DNA of 64,000 nucleotides from Actinospica acidithermotolerans (GCF_018139625.1 NZ_JAGSOH010000002.1:120566-184565), one strand, 5' to 3'; shown: positions 15,756 through 28,220, numbered from the stretch's first letter. Made by a program: numbers and translations. The notes: generated by a model not told the origin, from the sequence alone.

Positions 15756-16343
15756 ATGGCAGTCAACCTCACCAGGATCTACACGCGCACCGGGGACGAC
15801 GGGACCACCCGGCTCGGCGACATGAGCAAGACCTCCAAGACCGACCCGCGGCTCGTCGCGTACGCGGACACGGACGAGGCGAACTCGAACATCGGGGTCG
15901 CGATCGCGCTCGGCGCGCTGGACGCCGAGGTCGTCGCCACGCTGACCCGGATCCAGAACGAGCTGTTCGACGTGGGCGCGGACCTGAGCAACCCGATCGT
16001 GGCCGAGCCGGAGTTCCCGCCGCTGCGGATCGAGCAGGCCGACGTCGACCGCCTCGAGCGGGACTGCGACCGCTACAACGAGGCGCTGGAGAACCTGCGC
16101 TCGTTCATCCTCCCCGGCGGCACGCCCGGGAGCGCCCTGCTGCACGTGGCACGGACGGTGGTCCGGCGGGCCGAGCGCTCGGCGTGGACGGCGATCGACG
16201 CCAACCCCGAAACCGTGAACGTGCTGACGGCGAAATACCTCAACCGGCTCTCCGACCTGCTGTTCATCCTGGCCAGGTACGCCAACAAGGACGCGGGCGG
16301 CGACGTGCTGTGGGTGCCGGGAGGAACCCGCGAGCAGGCGTAG
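15756..16343 (+). CDS. PduO-type ATP:cob(I)alamin adenosyltransferase
   Basis: 195 residues. N-terminal TRIYTRTGDDGTTRLGD is the ATP-binding signature. VAYADTDEANSNIG and FILPGGTPGSALLHVARTVVRRAER complete the family pattern. It makes adenosylcobalamin from cob(I)alamin and ATP for enzymes such as methylmalonyl-CoA mutase. In Streptomyces this gene also lies near the DUF2550-atpC end of the ATP synthase operon. Confidence 0.94.
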   Translation: MAVNLTRIYTRTGDDGTTRLGDMSKTSKTDPRLVAYADTDEANSNIGVAIALGALDAEVVATLTRIQNELFDVGADLSNPIVAEPEFPPLRIEQADVDRLERDCDRYNEALENLRSFILPGGTPGSALLHVARTVVRRAERSAWTAIDANPETVNVLTAKYLNRLSDLLFILARYANKDAGGDVLWVPGGTREQA

Positions 16344-16347
16344 CAGC

Positions 16348-16412
16348 CGGGGCCGTAGGTACGGGGCCGTAGGTAGCGGTCGGCGGTCGGCGGTCGGCGG
16401 TCGGCGGTCGGC
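16348..16412. repeat. Two adjoining tandem repeats, 2 x 14 bp and about 5 x 7 bp
   Basis: CGGGGCCGTAGGTA occurs twice in tandem (16348-16375). It is directly followed by five perfect copies of the 7-mer GCGGTCG (16376-16410) plus two bases. The block is intergenic, between convergent genes. It looks like slippage-prone satellite DNA rather than a protein site. Confidence 0.9.
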
Positions 16413-16492
16413 CCGAGCTTAGGCGCGATGCGAAGCGCCGAAGGCAGGGCCGAACGTCAACCGGGACTTGACCCCGACCCCGGAAACCCGGC

Positions 16493-17038
16493 TCAGGAGA
16501 CCCGGGAGACATCCTGCCCGGGCGGCGCCGCCTCGAGCCAGGAGAGAAATCCGGTGAGCGCGTCCTCGGACAGGGCCAGCTCGGCGTAGCCGGCGCCGAA
16601 GCGGCAGTCGAGGATCGTCCAGCCCGGGAAGAGCGCGAGCTCCTCGGTGCCCTCGGGGGCGCGGCGGCCGATGACCTCGAGGTCGCGGCGGGTCAGCACG
16701 GCAGCGGGGCGGAAGGCGTAGGAGAAGATGCGGTACCAGTCGACGCGGTCGGCGCCGTACTGGGCGATCCCGTAGGACCAGCCGCGGCCGTCGCGTACGG
16801 CGGCGGCGGTGAAGGGGGTGCCGGTGCCGCGCACCGGCTCGGGCTCGCCGGGCTGGACGGAGCCCGCTATGTGCGCCGCAGCCCGCGTCGCCCCCGGCAG
16901 ACCGGGGGTCAGACGCAGGCTGCAGTCGAAAGTGCCGCCCCTGCGCCGGATCATCACCCGGCGCAGGAACAGTGCGCCTATCGCGCACAGGACGATCAGG
17001 CACAGCACGGCCAGAATCTCGAGGAGGTCGGTCAGCAT
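16493..17038 (-). CDS. DUF2550 family membrane-anchored protein
   Basis: 181 residues. One N-terminal transmembrane helix (LLEILAVLCLIVLCAIGALF) is followed by a basic stretch and a cytoplasmic beta-rich domain (GTFDCSLRL, GWSYGIAQYGADRVDWYRIF, DLEVIGRRAPEG). DUF2550 proteins occur next to atpC throughout the actinobacteria; their function is unknown. The ATG at 17038 begins right before the helix; a TTG two codons upstream is a weaker alternative. It follows atpC by 45 bases and is probably co-transcribed with the ATP synthase genes. Confidence 0.88.
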   Translation of the reverse strand: MLTDLLEILAVLCLIVLCAIGALFLRRVMIRRRGGTFDCSLRLTPGLPGATRAAAHIAGSVQPGEPEPVRGTGTPFTAAAVRDGRGWSYGIAQYGADRVDWYRIFSYAFRPAAVLTRRDLEVIGRRAPEGTEELALFPGWTILDCRFGAGYAELALSEDALTGFLSWLEAAPPGQDVSRVS

Positions 17039-17083
17039 CGCCAACCCGCCACGCCCGCTCCGGCCAACGCCCGCCTCCGCCGA

Positions 17084-17482
17084 CTATTCGCCGCGGCCGA
17101 CGGCGCGCAGCCGCAGCTCGGCTCGGGCGGCGGCGGCCTCGGAGTCCGCGCCGAACTCGCCGGCCCGGGCCCGGGTCAGCGCCTCCTGGGCGCGGCTCGC
17201 GTCGATCTCCGTGGTCAGCTCGGCCTGCTCGCCGAGCAGCGAGACCCGGTTGTCGGCCACCGAGATGAACCCGCCGTGCAGCGCGGCCTTCAGGGTCTCC
17301 CCCGCGGCCCCGTCCACGACGGTCTTGATGGTGATCACCGAGGGCTTGAGCAGCGAGAGGATCGGCTGGTGCCCGGGCATGACGCCGACGTCGCCGTCCG
17401 CGGTCTTCGCGATCACCAGCGACGCCCGGCCCGACCAGACCTCGCGGTCGGCCGCGACCAGCGCCACGTCGAGTTCAGCCAT
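17084..17482 (-). CDS. atpC: ATP synthase F1 epsilon subunit
   Basis: 132 residues. Beta-sandwich signature LDVALVAADREVWSGRASLV, then GDVGVMPGHQPILSLL, LHGGFISVADNRVSLL, and a helical C-terminal hairpin (QEALTRARAGEFGADSEAAAARAELRLRA). It couples rotation of the central stalk to catalysis and can inhibit ATP hydrolysis. Last ATP synthase gene of the operon, 112 bases after atpD. Confidence 0.95.
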   Translation of the reverse strand: MAELDVALVAADREVWSGRASLVIAKTADGDVGVMPGHQPILSLLKPSVITIKTVVDGAAGETLKAALHGGFISVADNRVSLLGEQAELTTEIDASRAQEALTRARAGEFGADSEAAAARAELRLRAVGRGE

Positions 17483-17594
17483 GGTGCGGCTCCCTTGGGT
17501 ACTAGTATTGCGAGTCTATCCGAACCGCCGGGCGCCCCCGGCCACGGTCTCGAGGACCGTGGCGGAAGCGCCCGGACGGACGCGGAACCGAGGA

Positions 17595-19936
<2,342 letters not shown>

Positions 19937-19984
19937 TGCCTCAGCCCTCCTTTCGCATACTCAGGATCTCTCGAGACATGAAGG

Positions 19985-21622
19985 TCAGCCCTTCGCGTGC
20001 CGGGTGATCGTCTCCTGGCCGACCTGGTCCCGGTTCAGCGGGGCCACCGCGACGTCGCCGCGCAGCAGCTGGCCGTCGGCCTTCTCGAAGCTGTTCTTGA
20101 ACTCGTCGATCGCGCCCTTGAGCAGCTCGACCGTGTCGTCGCCGACCTTCTGGCTGGTGGCGATCGAGGTCAGGATCTCCGACTTGGAGCTCTTGAGCCA
20201 GGCCAGGAACTCGGCCTCGAAGCGGCGCACGTCCTCGACCGGGACCTCGTCGAGCTCGCCGGAGGTGCCGGCCCAGATCGAGACGACCTGGTCCTCGACC
20301 GGGTACGGCGAGTACTGGCCCTGCTTGAGCAGCTCGACCATGCGCTGACCGCGGGCCAGCTGCGCCTTCGAGGCGTCGTCCAGGTCCGAGGCGAACGCGG
20401 CGAAGGCCTCGAGGTCGCGGAACTGGGCCAGGTCGACGCGGAGCGAGCCGGAGACCGTCTTCATCGCCTTGATCTGCGCCGAACCGCCGACCCGGGAGAC
20501 GGAGGTACCGACGTTGACCGCGGGGCGCACGCCGGAGAGGAACAGGTCCGTCTCCAGGAAGCACTGGCCGTCGGTGATCGAGATGACGTTGGTCGGGATG
20601 AACGCGGAGATGTCGTTCGCCTTCGTCTCCACGATCGGCAGGCCGGTCATCGAGCCCGCGCCCATGTCGTCCGAGAGCTTCGCGCAGCGCTCGAGCAGAC
20701 GGGAGTGCAGGTAGAAGACGTCGCCCGGGTAGGCCTCGCGGCCCGGCGGGCGGCGCAGCAGCAGGGACATGGCGCGGTAGGCCTCGGCCTGCTTGGACAG
20801 GTCGTCGAAGATGATCAGCACGTGCTTGCCGGCGTACATCCAGTGCTGGCCGATGGCCGAGCCGGTGTACGGGGCGAGGTACTTGAAGCCGGCCGGGTCG
20901 GAGGCCGGGGCGGCGACGATGGTGGTGTACTCCAGCGCGCCGTTGTCCTCGAGCGCCTGGCGGACCGCGGCGATCGTCGAGCCCTTCTGGCCGACGGCGA
21001 CGTAGATGCAGCGGACCTGCTTCTTCGGGTCGCCCGACTCCCAGTTGGCCTTCTGGTTCAGGATGGTGTCGATGCAGACCGCGGTCTTGCCGGTCTGCCG
21101 GTCGCCGATGATCAGCTGGCGCTGGCCGCGGCCGATCGGGGTCATCGAGTCGATGGCCTTGATGCCGGTCTGCAGCGGCTCGTGCACCGACTGCCGCTGC
21201 ATGACGCCGGGCGCCTGCAGCTCGAGGATGCGGCGGCCCTCGGCCTCGATCGGGCCGAGGCCGTCGATCGGGGCGCCGAGCGGGTCGACCACGCGGCCGA
21301 GGAAGTTGTCGCCGATCGGGGTCGAGAGGATCTCGCCGGTGCGGCGGACCGTCTGGCCCTCCTCGATCTTGCTGTAGTCGCCCATGACCACGACGCCGAT
21401 CTCGCGCACGTCGAGGTTGAGCGCGATGCCGAGGGTGCCGTCCTCGAACTTCAGCAGCTCGTTGGTCATCGCCGAGGGAAGGCCCTCGACCTTCGCGATG
21501 CCGTCACCGATCTCGATGACCGTGCCGACCTCGTCTACGTTGGCGGCCGAAGGCTCGTACGAGGCGACGAAGCGCTCCAGCGCGTCCCGGATCTCCTCCG
21601 GACGGATCGTAAGCTCCGCCAT
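19985..21622 (-). CDS. atpA: ATP synthase F1 alpha subunit
   Basis: 545 residues. [19 protein letters not shown] opens the protein. The P-loop [15 protein letters not shown] is near residue 170, followed by [39 protein letters not shown] sequence ([16 protein letters not shown]), and [30 protein letters not shown] core. It carries the regulatory nucleotide sites. The acidic/charged C-terminus (about 30 extra residues) is common in actinomycetes. 103 bases separate it from atpH, the largest gap inside the F1 block. Confidence 0.98.
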   Translation of the reverse strand: MAELTIRPEEIRDALERFVASYEPSAANVDEVGTVIEIGDGIAKVEGLPSAMTNELLKFEDGTLGIALNLDVREIGVVVMGDYSKIEEGQTVRRTGEILSTPIGDNFLGRVVDPLGAPIDGLGPIEAEGRRILELQAPGVMQRQSVHEPLQTGIKAIDSMTPIGRGQRQLIIGDRQTGKTAVCIDTILNQKANWESGDPKKQVRCIYVAVGQKGSTIAAVRQALEDNGALEYTTIVAAPASDPAGFKYLAPYTGSAIGQHWMYAGKHVLIIFDDLSKQAEAYRAMSLLLRRPPGREAYPGDVFYLHSRLLERCAKLSDDMGAGSMTGLPIVETKANDISAFIPTNVISITDGQCFLETDLFLSGVRPAVNVGTSVSRVGGSAQIKAMKTVSGSLRVDLAQFRDLEAFAAFASDLDDASKAQLARGQRMVELLKQGQYSPYPVEDQVVSIWAGTSGELDEVPVEDVRRFEAEFLAWLKSSKSEILTSIATSQKVGDDTVELLKGAIDEFKNSFEKADGQLLRGDVAVAPLNRDQVGQETITRHAKG

Positions 21623-21725
21623 CAGTGTTCCTGTCTCCTAAGTCTTCTCGGACGCCTGCGGTACTTCGCCGTCGCCCGCGAACTTGTCGTGGGGTACTGC
21701 TCGATGTCTAAAACGTGAAACCGCG

Positions 21726-22538
21726 TCAGGCCGCGAAGCCGCGGGCCGCCTCGGCCAGCTTGGTCGCGAGCGAGCCGTCGATGATGTCGTCGCCGATGCG
21801 GATGGTCATGCCGCCGATCAGCGCCGGGTCGAGCTCGACGTTCAGCCGGATCTGCTTGCCGTAGCCGCGCGCGAGGATGGCCGTGAGCCGCTCGCGCTGC
21901 GCCTCGGTCAGCGGGACGACCGCCGTCACCAGCGCGGTGATCCGCTCCCGGTGCGAAGCGGCGATCGCGCTGAGGCGCTCGACGCCGTCCAGCACCGAGC
22001 CGGTGCGCGGGTTGGCCACGACGCGCTGGATCAGCCGCACCGCGGACGGGTTGGCCTTGCCGGCGAGCAGCGAGTCGACCAGCCCGGAACGCTGGCGCAG
22101 CGGGATCCGCTGGCTCAGGCCCTGGGCGAGCTCGGGCTCGGCGGCCAGGATCCGGCCGAAGCGGAACAGGTCGTCCTCGACCGCGTCGAGGGCTCCCGCC
22201 CGCTCGGCGAGGGCCAGCTCGGCCTCCACCGAAAGCTCGTCCAGCGCGTCGGCCAGGTCGCGGGGCTGCGACCAGCGGCTGCGGACCACGCCCGCGACCA
22301 GCTCGACCGCGTTCTCGCCGACCTTGCCGCGCAGCAGCCCGGCCGCGAGCTGCGAGCGCTGCTCGCCGGACCGCGCCGGGTCGGTGAGCAGCCGGCGCAG
22401 CGACACCTCGCCGTCCAGCAGCGCCGCGATCGCGGCCAGGTCGTCCGAGAGCGCGGTGACGTCGGTCGTCGGGACCGCAGTCAGGGCAGCCAGCGACTCG
22501 CGCGCCGCTTTGAGGGACTCGCGGGATGCGCCACGCAT
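21726..22538 (-). CDS. atpH: ATP synthase F1 delta subunit
   Basis: 270 residues, the length usual for actinobacterial delta (longer than the ~180 of E. coli). The C-terminal OSCP signature reads VVPLTEAQRERLTAILARG, then VELDPALIGGMTIRIGDDII. The N-terminal helical bundle holds the top of F1 to the peripheral stalk. Starts 3 bases after the atpF stop, so it is probably translationally coupled. Confidence 0.96.
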   Translation of the reverse strand: MRGASRESLKAARESLAALTAVPTTDVTALSDDLAAIAALLDGEVSLRRLLTDPARSGEQRSQLAAGLLRGKVGENAVELVAGVVRSRWSQPRDLADALDELSVEAELALAERAGALDAVEDDLFRFGRILAAEPELAQGLSQRIPLRQRSGLVDSLLAGKANPSAVRLIQRVVANPRTGSVLDGVERLSAIAASHRERITALVTAVVPLTEAQRERLTAILARGYGKQIRLNVELDPALIGGMTIRIGDDIIDGSLATKLAEAARGFAA

Positions 22539-22541
22539 CTC

Positions 22542-23102
22542 TCAGCCCACCTTCTGCGAAGCGCCCAGCTTGGCGTCGAGCTCGTCCAGGAAGCGGTCGA
22601 CGATCCGCTCCTGCAGCGCGGCGTCCTGCGCGCGCTCTCCGACGATCTTGTCGGCGAGTTCGGTCGCCAGCTTGCCGAGATCGGCCTTGAGCACGTTGAC
22701 CGCGCTGTTCCGGTCGGCCTCGAGCTGGGTGTGGGCGGAGGCGATGATGGCCTCCTTCTGCGCGTTGGCCTCGGTGCGCGCCGCCTCCACGAGCGCCGCG
22801 CCGTCGGCCTGCGCCTTGGCCCGGATGTCCGCGGTGGAGTGCCGCAGCTCGGCGAGCTGCGCCTGGGCGTCGGCCTTGACCTGCGCGGCCTCGGCCTGCG
22901 CGGCCTCCGCCTGCTGCAGGCCGCCTTCGATCGCCTCGGTGCGCTCGTCCAGCGTCTTGCGGATGTTCGGCAGCAGCTTCGTGTACAGGAAGTAGAACAC
23001 GATGGCGAACGCGATGACGCCGATGATGAGCTCGGGCCATTCGGGCAGGATCGGGTTGCCGAGGTTCACCGAGCTGTCGGCCAGGATCGTGACGTGTGCC
23101 AC
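22542..23102 (-). CDS. atpF: ATP synthase Fo b subunit
   Basis: 186 residues. A membrane helix (ELIIGVIAFAIVFYFLYTKLL, about 24-44) is followed by a long charged helix with Ala/Gln/Glu heptads (EAAQAEAAQVKADAQAQLAE), forming the peripheral stalk dimer. Normal length for actinobacteria. 49 bases after atpE. Confidence 0.96.
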   Translation of the reverse strand: MAHVTILADSSVNLGNPILPEWPELIIGVIAFAIVFYFLYTKLLPNIRKTLDERTEAIEGGLQQAEAAQAEAAQVKADAQAQLAELRHSTADIRAKAQADGAALVEAARTEANAQKEAIIASAHTQLEADRNSAVNVLKADLGKLATELADKIVGERAQDAALQERIVDRFLDELDAKLGASQKVG

Positions 23103-23151
23103 GGTGGTGCCTCCTTACTTCGACTCGTCGTCGACTCGTCGGTTGCGAGGA

Positions 23152-23481
<330 letters not shown>

Positions 23482-24309
23482 TTAGTGGGCGGCCTGGACG
23501 CCCTCGCCCACGTACTGGGCGGTGAGCATCGTGAAGATGTAGGCCTGCAGCGCCTGGATCAGCATCTCGAACGCGGTCAGCACGACCACCATGACGGCGG
23601 AGCCGGCGGCGAAGATGAGGCTGAAGGTGGCGCTGGCGAGGTACCAGGTGGCGATGGTGAAGGTGGCGAGCAGCAGGTGGCCGGCGAACATGTTCGCGAA
23701 CAGCCGGACCATCAGGGTGAAGGGCTGGATCACCAGCACCCGCAGCCACTCCACCGGCACCAGGATGATCAGCACCGGCCACGGCACGCCCGTGGGCACC
23801 ACGTTCTTCAGGAAGCCGAAGAAGCCCTGGTTCTTGATGGCCTGGTACCAGTAGGTGATGTAGACCATCAGCATCAGCGAGGCCGGGAACGCGATGAACG
23901 CGGTCACCGGGACCTGCGCGACCGGGATGATCTCCATCAGGTTCATCACCCAGATGAAGAAGAACAGGCCCAGCAGGAACGGCACGAACCTGTCGCCGGT
24001 CTTGCCGATCATCGGCCGGGCGATCTGGTCGCGGATGAACAGGTAGCCCATCTCGCCCAGGTTCTGGATGCCGCGCGGCACCAGCTTCGGCTTGCTGAAC
24101 GCGGCCCAGAAGAACCAGACCACCAGGCCGGCGCTGATCAGGGCGAGCAGTTCCGGCTTGTAGAAGCCGATGCTCCCGATGTGGAAGATGGCCTTGAGGT
24201 TGAAGTCCGTCACGGACGGGGCCTCGAAGCCGCAGTTCGTTCCCGCGTGAGAGTTGGTCGCGGAACAATCGCTGCTTGCGAGCAGCACGGTGCTCGCGAT
24301 CGTACTCAC
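23482..24309 (-). CDS. atpB: ATP synthase Fo a subunit
   Basis: 275 residues, at least five hydrophobic helices. The conserved Arg-bearing helix reads FTLMVRLFANMFAGHLLLAT, and the C-terminal helix FEMLIQALQAYIFTMLTAQY is intact. It forms the proton half-channels against the c-ring. The N-terminal ~40 residues before ATP-synthase homology (TNSHAGTNCGFEAPSVTDF) resemble the periplasmic N-tail of actinobacterial subunit a. Confidence 0.97.
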   Translation of the reverse strand: MSTIASTVLLASSDCSATNSHAGTNCGFEAPSVTDFNLKAIFHIGSIGFYKPELLALISAGLVVWFFWAAFSKPKLVPRGIQNLGEMGYLFIRDQIARPMIGKTGDRFVPFLLGLFFFIWVMNLMEIIPVAQVPVTAFIAFPASLMLMVYITYWYQAIKNQGFFGFLKNVVPTGVPWPVLIILVPVEWLRVLVIQPFTLMVRLFANMFAGHLLLATFTIATWYLASATFSLIFAAGSAVMVVVLTAFEMLIQALQAYIFTMLTAQYVGEGVQAAH

Positions 24310-24440
24310 CGGTTCACTCCTTCGGCCTTGCGCATGGGGGTCACCATCCGTGGTGGCTGACGCTTGGGTTCTGCTGGGTATTCTTCATCCGCCGCGGGGG
24401 CGGGTACGCATGGGGGTCTCGGGCACGGCGAGGCCTGGGC

Positions 24441-24800
24441 TCAGCGCTGCTTGCCGCCGCCGGCCCGGTTGGCCACCCAGATCGTGTACGCCAGCGATAC
24501 GACCATGCCGAAGAGCACGCCGAACAGCAGCAGGATCGGGTGGCCGAGCCAACGGCCTAGCAGGTAGCCGACGCCTCCGTAGACCAGCAGCGAGGCGGCC
24601 ATGTGCCCGACGACGGTCCACATCATGGATTCCATCGCCCGGGCCTCGCGGCGCTCGCGCTCGTCCTTCGACTCGTCCGTCTCGTGCGGGTCCACAGGAC
24701 TCAGCCCGATGCGGGTCTCGTCGTCACGGTCGGCCGACCCTTCGGGGGTTCGGGTCGTCGGGCTCATCACCCGCACCGATTCGTGCTCCGGCGTGCTCAC
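24441..24800 (-). CDS. AtpZ/AtpI-family small membrane protein of the ATP synthase operon
   Basis: 119 residues from the GTG at 24800; an ATG at 24767 is an alternative start. A charged Asp/Glu/Arg-rich N-terminal half (DETRIGLSPVDPHETDESKD) is followed by two helices: MMWTVVGHMAASLLVYGGVG and PILLLFGVLFGMVVSLAYTI. This is the AtpZ/AtpI layout. In other bacteria these proteins help assemble the c-ring or carry Mg/Ca. 131 bases before atpB on the same strand. Confidence 0.8.
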   Translation of the reverse strand: MSTPEHESVRVMSPTTRTPEGSADRDDETRIGLSPVDPHETDESKDERERREARAMESMMWTVVGHMAASLLVYGGVGYLLGRWLGHPILLLFGVLFGMVVSLAYTIWVANRAGGGKQR

Positions 24801-24890
24801 GGCACAGCTGCGCGCCACGGCGGCGGCGCAGCTGGTGTCCCGGACGGGCGCGGTGGCTCGTGCGGGCTACGGCATGGCGGGAGCGGGCAC

Positions 24891-25310
24891 TCATGGCCGC
24901 GGCTCCACGTAGAGGACCTTGCTCTTGACCATCGTGCGCACCTGGGTGGCGCTCCAGGTCAGGATCAGGGCGACGGCGGAGAAGCCGAACACCTGCCCGT
25001 TGAACAGGGTGGTCCCCTGGAAGGCGTTGAGGATGGCGGCCAGCGCGATGATCTTGACCATGTAGCTGCCCAGCGCGGCGATCATCATCGCCTGCGGGCT
25101 CACCTTGGCGGCGCGGCCGACGACGTACACCGAGATCATGAAGAAGACGGTCACCACGGCGAGCGCGAGCACGGCTCCGAGCGCTCCCTTGCCGCCGGCG
25201 ACCAGGGCCCCCACGCCGACGCAGACAAGGCCGACGGCTGCCGTGGGCACGGCGGACTGCCGTAGCGCGCGGACGTCTTCGGCCTGCATGTCGGTCTCCG
25301 GGGCGGTCAT
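24891..25310 (-). CDS. ATP synthase I-like membrane protein, first gene of the atp operon
   Basis: 139 residues with four hydrophobic segments (TAAVGLVCVGVGALVAGG, AVLALAVVTVFFMISVYVVG, MMIAALGSYMVKIIALAAIL, FGFSAVALILTWSATQVRTM). ATG at 25310 (MTAPETDMQAEDVRALRQ) is chosen; upstream frame continues without domain content. Matches the four-helix ATP synthase subunit I family that opens atp operons in Streptomyces. The preceding 190 bases (25311-25500) should hold the operon promoter, but I see no clear -10/-35 pair. Confidence 0.82.
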   Translation of the reverse strand: MTAPETDMQAEDVRALRQSAVPTAAVGLVCVGVGALVAGGKGALGAVLALAVVTVFFMISVYVVGRAAKVSPQAMMIAALGSYMVKIIALAAILNAFQGTTLFNGQVFGFSAVALILTWSATQVRTMVKSKVLYVEPRP

Positions 25311-25500
25311 CGTGTGGCTGCCGGGGATTCGGCTTGACTCACTTGTGGATCTTCGAACTCTCAAGGTCCGCAACCGGGGCGCACGGGTCGTACGACTGCT
25401 CCGATCGGGTTTCCTCTTCTGCTCGTGAAACCTATCACAAGTGCCGCTACCCGTCTCGCACGGGGGCACGTGGTATGGATCACTCCACCGTACGACCTGG

Positions 25501-26757
25501 TCAGGAGCGGGGCTGCCGAGTGTTTTCGAGTCCTGATCCGGTGTGCGCCAACTGGCGTTCCGCCGCCGTTTCCCCGGCCGCGGCGTGCCGGCCGCGCGCC
25601 TTCTCCGGGCGCACCCGGCCGGCCCGGTCGTCGAGGTGCCTGCGCACCCGCGGCAGCAGCAGGCCGATCAGGCCGAGGGCGGCGAAGCCCATCGCGCCGA
25701 GCACGATCGGCCGGGACTGCGAGGAGACCGAGAACATCACGACCGTGAACGAGATCAGCGCCGACCAGAAGTACATGATCAGCACCGCGCGGCGCTTGGA
25801 GTGGCCGATCTGCAGCAGCCGGTGGTGCATGTGCTCGGCGTCCGCGGAGAACGGCGAGCGCCCGGCCCTGGTCCGCCGGACCACGGCCATCACCGTGTCG
25901 GCGACCGGCAGGGCCACCGCGCAGAACGGCAGCACCAGCGGCAGGAAGGCGGGGACCGCCTTATAGGTGGCGGTGCTCTGGGATCCGGCGACGAACTTGA
26001 GCTGGTCCGGGTCGATCAGGCCGAAGGCGAAGATCGTGATGACCGCCAGCAGCATCCCGATCATCATCGAGCCGGAGTCGCCCATGAAGATGCGCGCCGG
26101 AGACCAGTTGTGGCACAGGAAGCCCACGCACATCCCGATCAGGATCACCGAGACCGTGGCGGCCGGGACGATCGAGCTGATGTCGTAGCCGTGCTGCAGC
26201 CGGTAGGCGTAGACGAAGTAGCAGCTGGCCGCGATCGCCACCATGCCGGCGGCGAGGCCGTCGAGGCCGTCGACGAAGTTCACCGCGTTGATCATGCCGA
26301 CGATCAGGAACACCGAGAGGGTGACCGCGAGGTTGGGCTCGAGGCTGATGATGCCCACGCCCGGGATGGAGATCCAGGTCAGCTGAACGCCCATCAGCAC
26401 CATGATCGAGGCCGCGAGCGTCTGCCCGGCGAGCTTGATCAGCGCGTCCACGCCCCAGCGGTCGTCCACGATGCCGATCACGATCAGCATCGTGCAGCCG
26501 ATCAGCAGCGCCGGGACCGCCTGGGAGGACTGGAAGAAGCGGATCTGCATCATCGGCAGCTTCGAGGCCGCGAGCATGGCGGCCAGGAAGCCGAGGTACA
26601 TGCCCACCCCGCCGAGCCGGGGCGTCGGGGTGGTGTGCACGTCCCGGTCCCGCGGCGGGGTCCACGCGCCGAACCGGAATGCGGCGTCGCGCACCGGCCC
26701 GGTCGCGAGGTAGGTCACGACCCACGCGATCATCAGGACGGCCAGGTACTCGCGCAT
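25501..26757 (-). CDS. MraY/WecA-type polyprenyl-phosphate N-acetylhexosamine-1-phosphate transferase
   Basis: 418 residues, about eleven membrane helices. Signatures DVHTTPTPRLGGVGMYLGF, GIVDDRWGVDALIKL, MINAVNFVDGLDGLAAGM and ARIFMGDSGSMMIGMLLA (the catalytic Asp-rich loops) identify the family. VRRTRAGRSPFSADAEHMHH is the conserved cytoplasmic His-loop. It loads GlcNAc- or related sugar-1-phosphate onto the undecaprenyl/decaprenyl carrier for wall polymers (in mycobacteria, Rv1302/WecA, also just before atpI). Its 3' end is 190 bases upstream of the first atp gene. Confidence 0.92.
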   Translation of the reverse strand: MREYLAVLMIAWVVTYLATGPVRDAAFRFGAWTPPRDRDVHTTPTPRLGGVGMYLGFLAAMLAASKLPMMQIRFFQSSQAVPALLIGCTMLIVIGIVDDRWGVDALIKLAGQTLAASIMVLMGVQLTWISIPGVGIISLEPNLAVTLSVFLIVGMINAVNFVDGLDGLAAGMVAIAASCYFVYAYRLQHGYDISSIVPAATVSVILIGMCVGFLCHNWSPARIFMGDSGSMMIGMLLAVITIFAFGLIDPDQLKFVAGSQSTATYKAVPAFLPLVLPFCAVALPVADTVMAVVRRTRAGRSPFSADAEHMHHRLLQIGHSKRRAVLIMYFWSALISFTVVMFSVSSQSRPIVLGAMGFAALGLIGLLLPRVRRHLDDRAGRVRPEKARGRHAAAGETAAERQLAHTGSGLENTRQPRS

Positions 26758-26915
26758 CGCGGCTTGATCGCCACCTTCCGACGGCCCTCGACTGTCTACT
26801 GGAGTGGAGCTTCAGGGTAGCCGTATCGGCGCACCCTCGCAGACAGACGCTCACCCGCCCGGCCCGGTTTCCGGCGTTGGGCCAGGCGGGTCAGCCGGCG
26901 TTGCGCGAGTGCTCG

Positions 26916-28220
26916 TCAGCCGTACAGAGGGAAGCGTGAGACCAGCTCGGCGACCTCGTCGGCGATCGCGGGCTCGGGGTTGCGCACCGCCCGGGCGACG
27001 AGGTTCCCGACGACCTTCATCTCCGGCTCGCGCATGCCCTGCGTCGTGACGGCGGCGGTGCCGACCCGGATGCCCGAGGAGAGCATCGGCTTGGCGGTGT
27101 CGTACGGGATGGCGTTGCGGTTGAGGATGATGCCCGCCCGCTCGCAGCGCTGCTCGGCCTCGCGGCCGCTGACGCCGCGTCCGGCGGCAATGTGGATGCC
27201 GCGGATGTCGAGCAGGGCCAGGTGGGTGTCGGTGCCCCCGCTGACCGGGCGCATGCCCTCCTCGGCGAGCGCCGCCGTCAGCGCCCGGCAGTTGGCCACG
27301 ACCTGCTGGCTGTACGCGGCGAACTCGGGCGTGGCCGCCTCGCCGAAGGCCACCGCCTTGGCCGCGACCGCGTGCATCAGCGGGCCGCCCTGGGCGAACG
27401 GGAACACCGCGCGGTCGATCGCGTCGGCCAGCGCGGCCCTGCACAGGATCGCGCCGCCGCGCGGGCCGCGCAGCGTCTTGTGCGTCGCGATGGTCACCAC
27501 GTCGGCGTACGGCACCGGGGAGGGCACCGCTCCGCCGGCCACGAGGCCGGCGATGTGCGCCGCGTCCACCAGGAGGTAGGCGCCCACCTCGTCGGCGATC
27601 TGCCGGAAGGCGGCGAAGTCGATCAGCCGCGGGTACGCGGTGGCCCCGCAGATGATCAGCCGCGGCCGGTGCGCCCGAGCGAGCTCGCGCATGCGGTCGT
27701 AGTCGATCAGCTCGTTGTCCTCGCGCACCGGGTAGCCGATGGCCTGGAACCAGGTGCCGGAGAAGTTGCCGGGCGAGCCGTGCGTCAGGTGGCCGCCGTG
27801 CGGCAGCGCCATCGCCAGCACGCGATCGCCGGGGTGCAGCAGCGCCGCGTAGACCGCGAGGTTGGCCGAGGCGCCGGAGTGCGGCTGGACGTTGGCGTGC
27901 TCGGCGCCGAACAGCTCCTTGGCGCGGTCCACGGCGAGCCGCTCGGCCCGGTCCACCTCGGCGCAGCCCCCGTAGTAGCGGCGGCCTGGGTAGCCCTCGG
28001 CGTACTTGTTGGACAGGACGGAGCCGAGCGCGGCGAGCACCGCCGGGGAGGTCGGGTTCTCGCTGGCGATCAGCTGCAGGCTTGCGCGCTGGCGTTCCAG
28101 CTCGTCCAGGACGATTCCGGCCACCTGAGGATCCGTGCGGACCAGGGCGGCGAAATCCGGGCCGTAGAAGGGGGCTGCGGCATGCGGCGTCGGGTGGGCC
28201 GGAGCGGCGACGGCGGCCAT
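26916..28220 (-). CDS. glyA: Serine hydroxymethyltransferase
   Basis: 434 residues. LQLIASENPTSPAVLAALGS, NKYAEGYPGRRYYGGCAEVD, VQPHSGASANLAVYAAL, and the PLP-lysine motif VTIATHKTLRGPRGG are complete. Converts serine and THF to glycine and methylene-THF. The ATG at 28220 is chosen because GAGGAG lies 10 bases upstream; a GTG three codons earlier would sit almost on top of that site. 158 bases separate it from the WecA-type gene. Confidence 0.95.
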   Translation of the reverse strand: MAAVAAPAHPTPHAAAPFYGPDFAALVRTDPQVAGIVLDELERQRASLQLIASENPTSPAVLAALGSVLSNKYAEGYPGRRYYGGCAEVDRAERLAVDRAKELFGAEHANVQPHSGASANLAVYAALLHPGDRVLAMALPHGGHLTHGSPGNFSGTWFQAIGYPVREDNELIDYDRMRELARAHRPRLIICGATAYPRLIDFAAFRQIADEVGAYLLVDAAHIAGLVAGGAVPSPVPYADVVTIATHKTLRGPRGGAILCRAALADAIDRAVFPFAQGGPLMHAVAAKAVAFGEAATPEFAAYSQQVVANCRALTAALAEEGMRPVSGGTDTHLALLDIRGIHIAAGRGVSGREAEQRCERAGIILNRNAIPYDTAKPMLSSGIRVGTAAVTTQGMREPEMKVVGNLVARAVRNPEPAIADEVAELVSRFPLYG

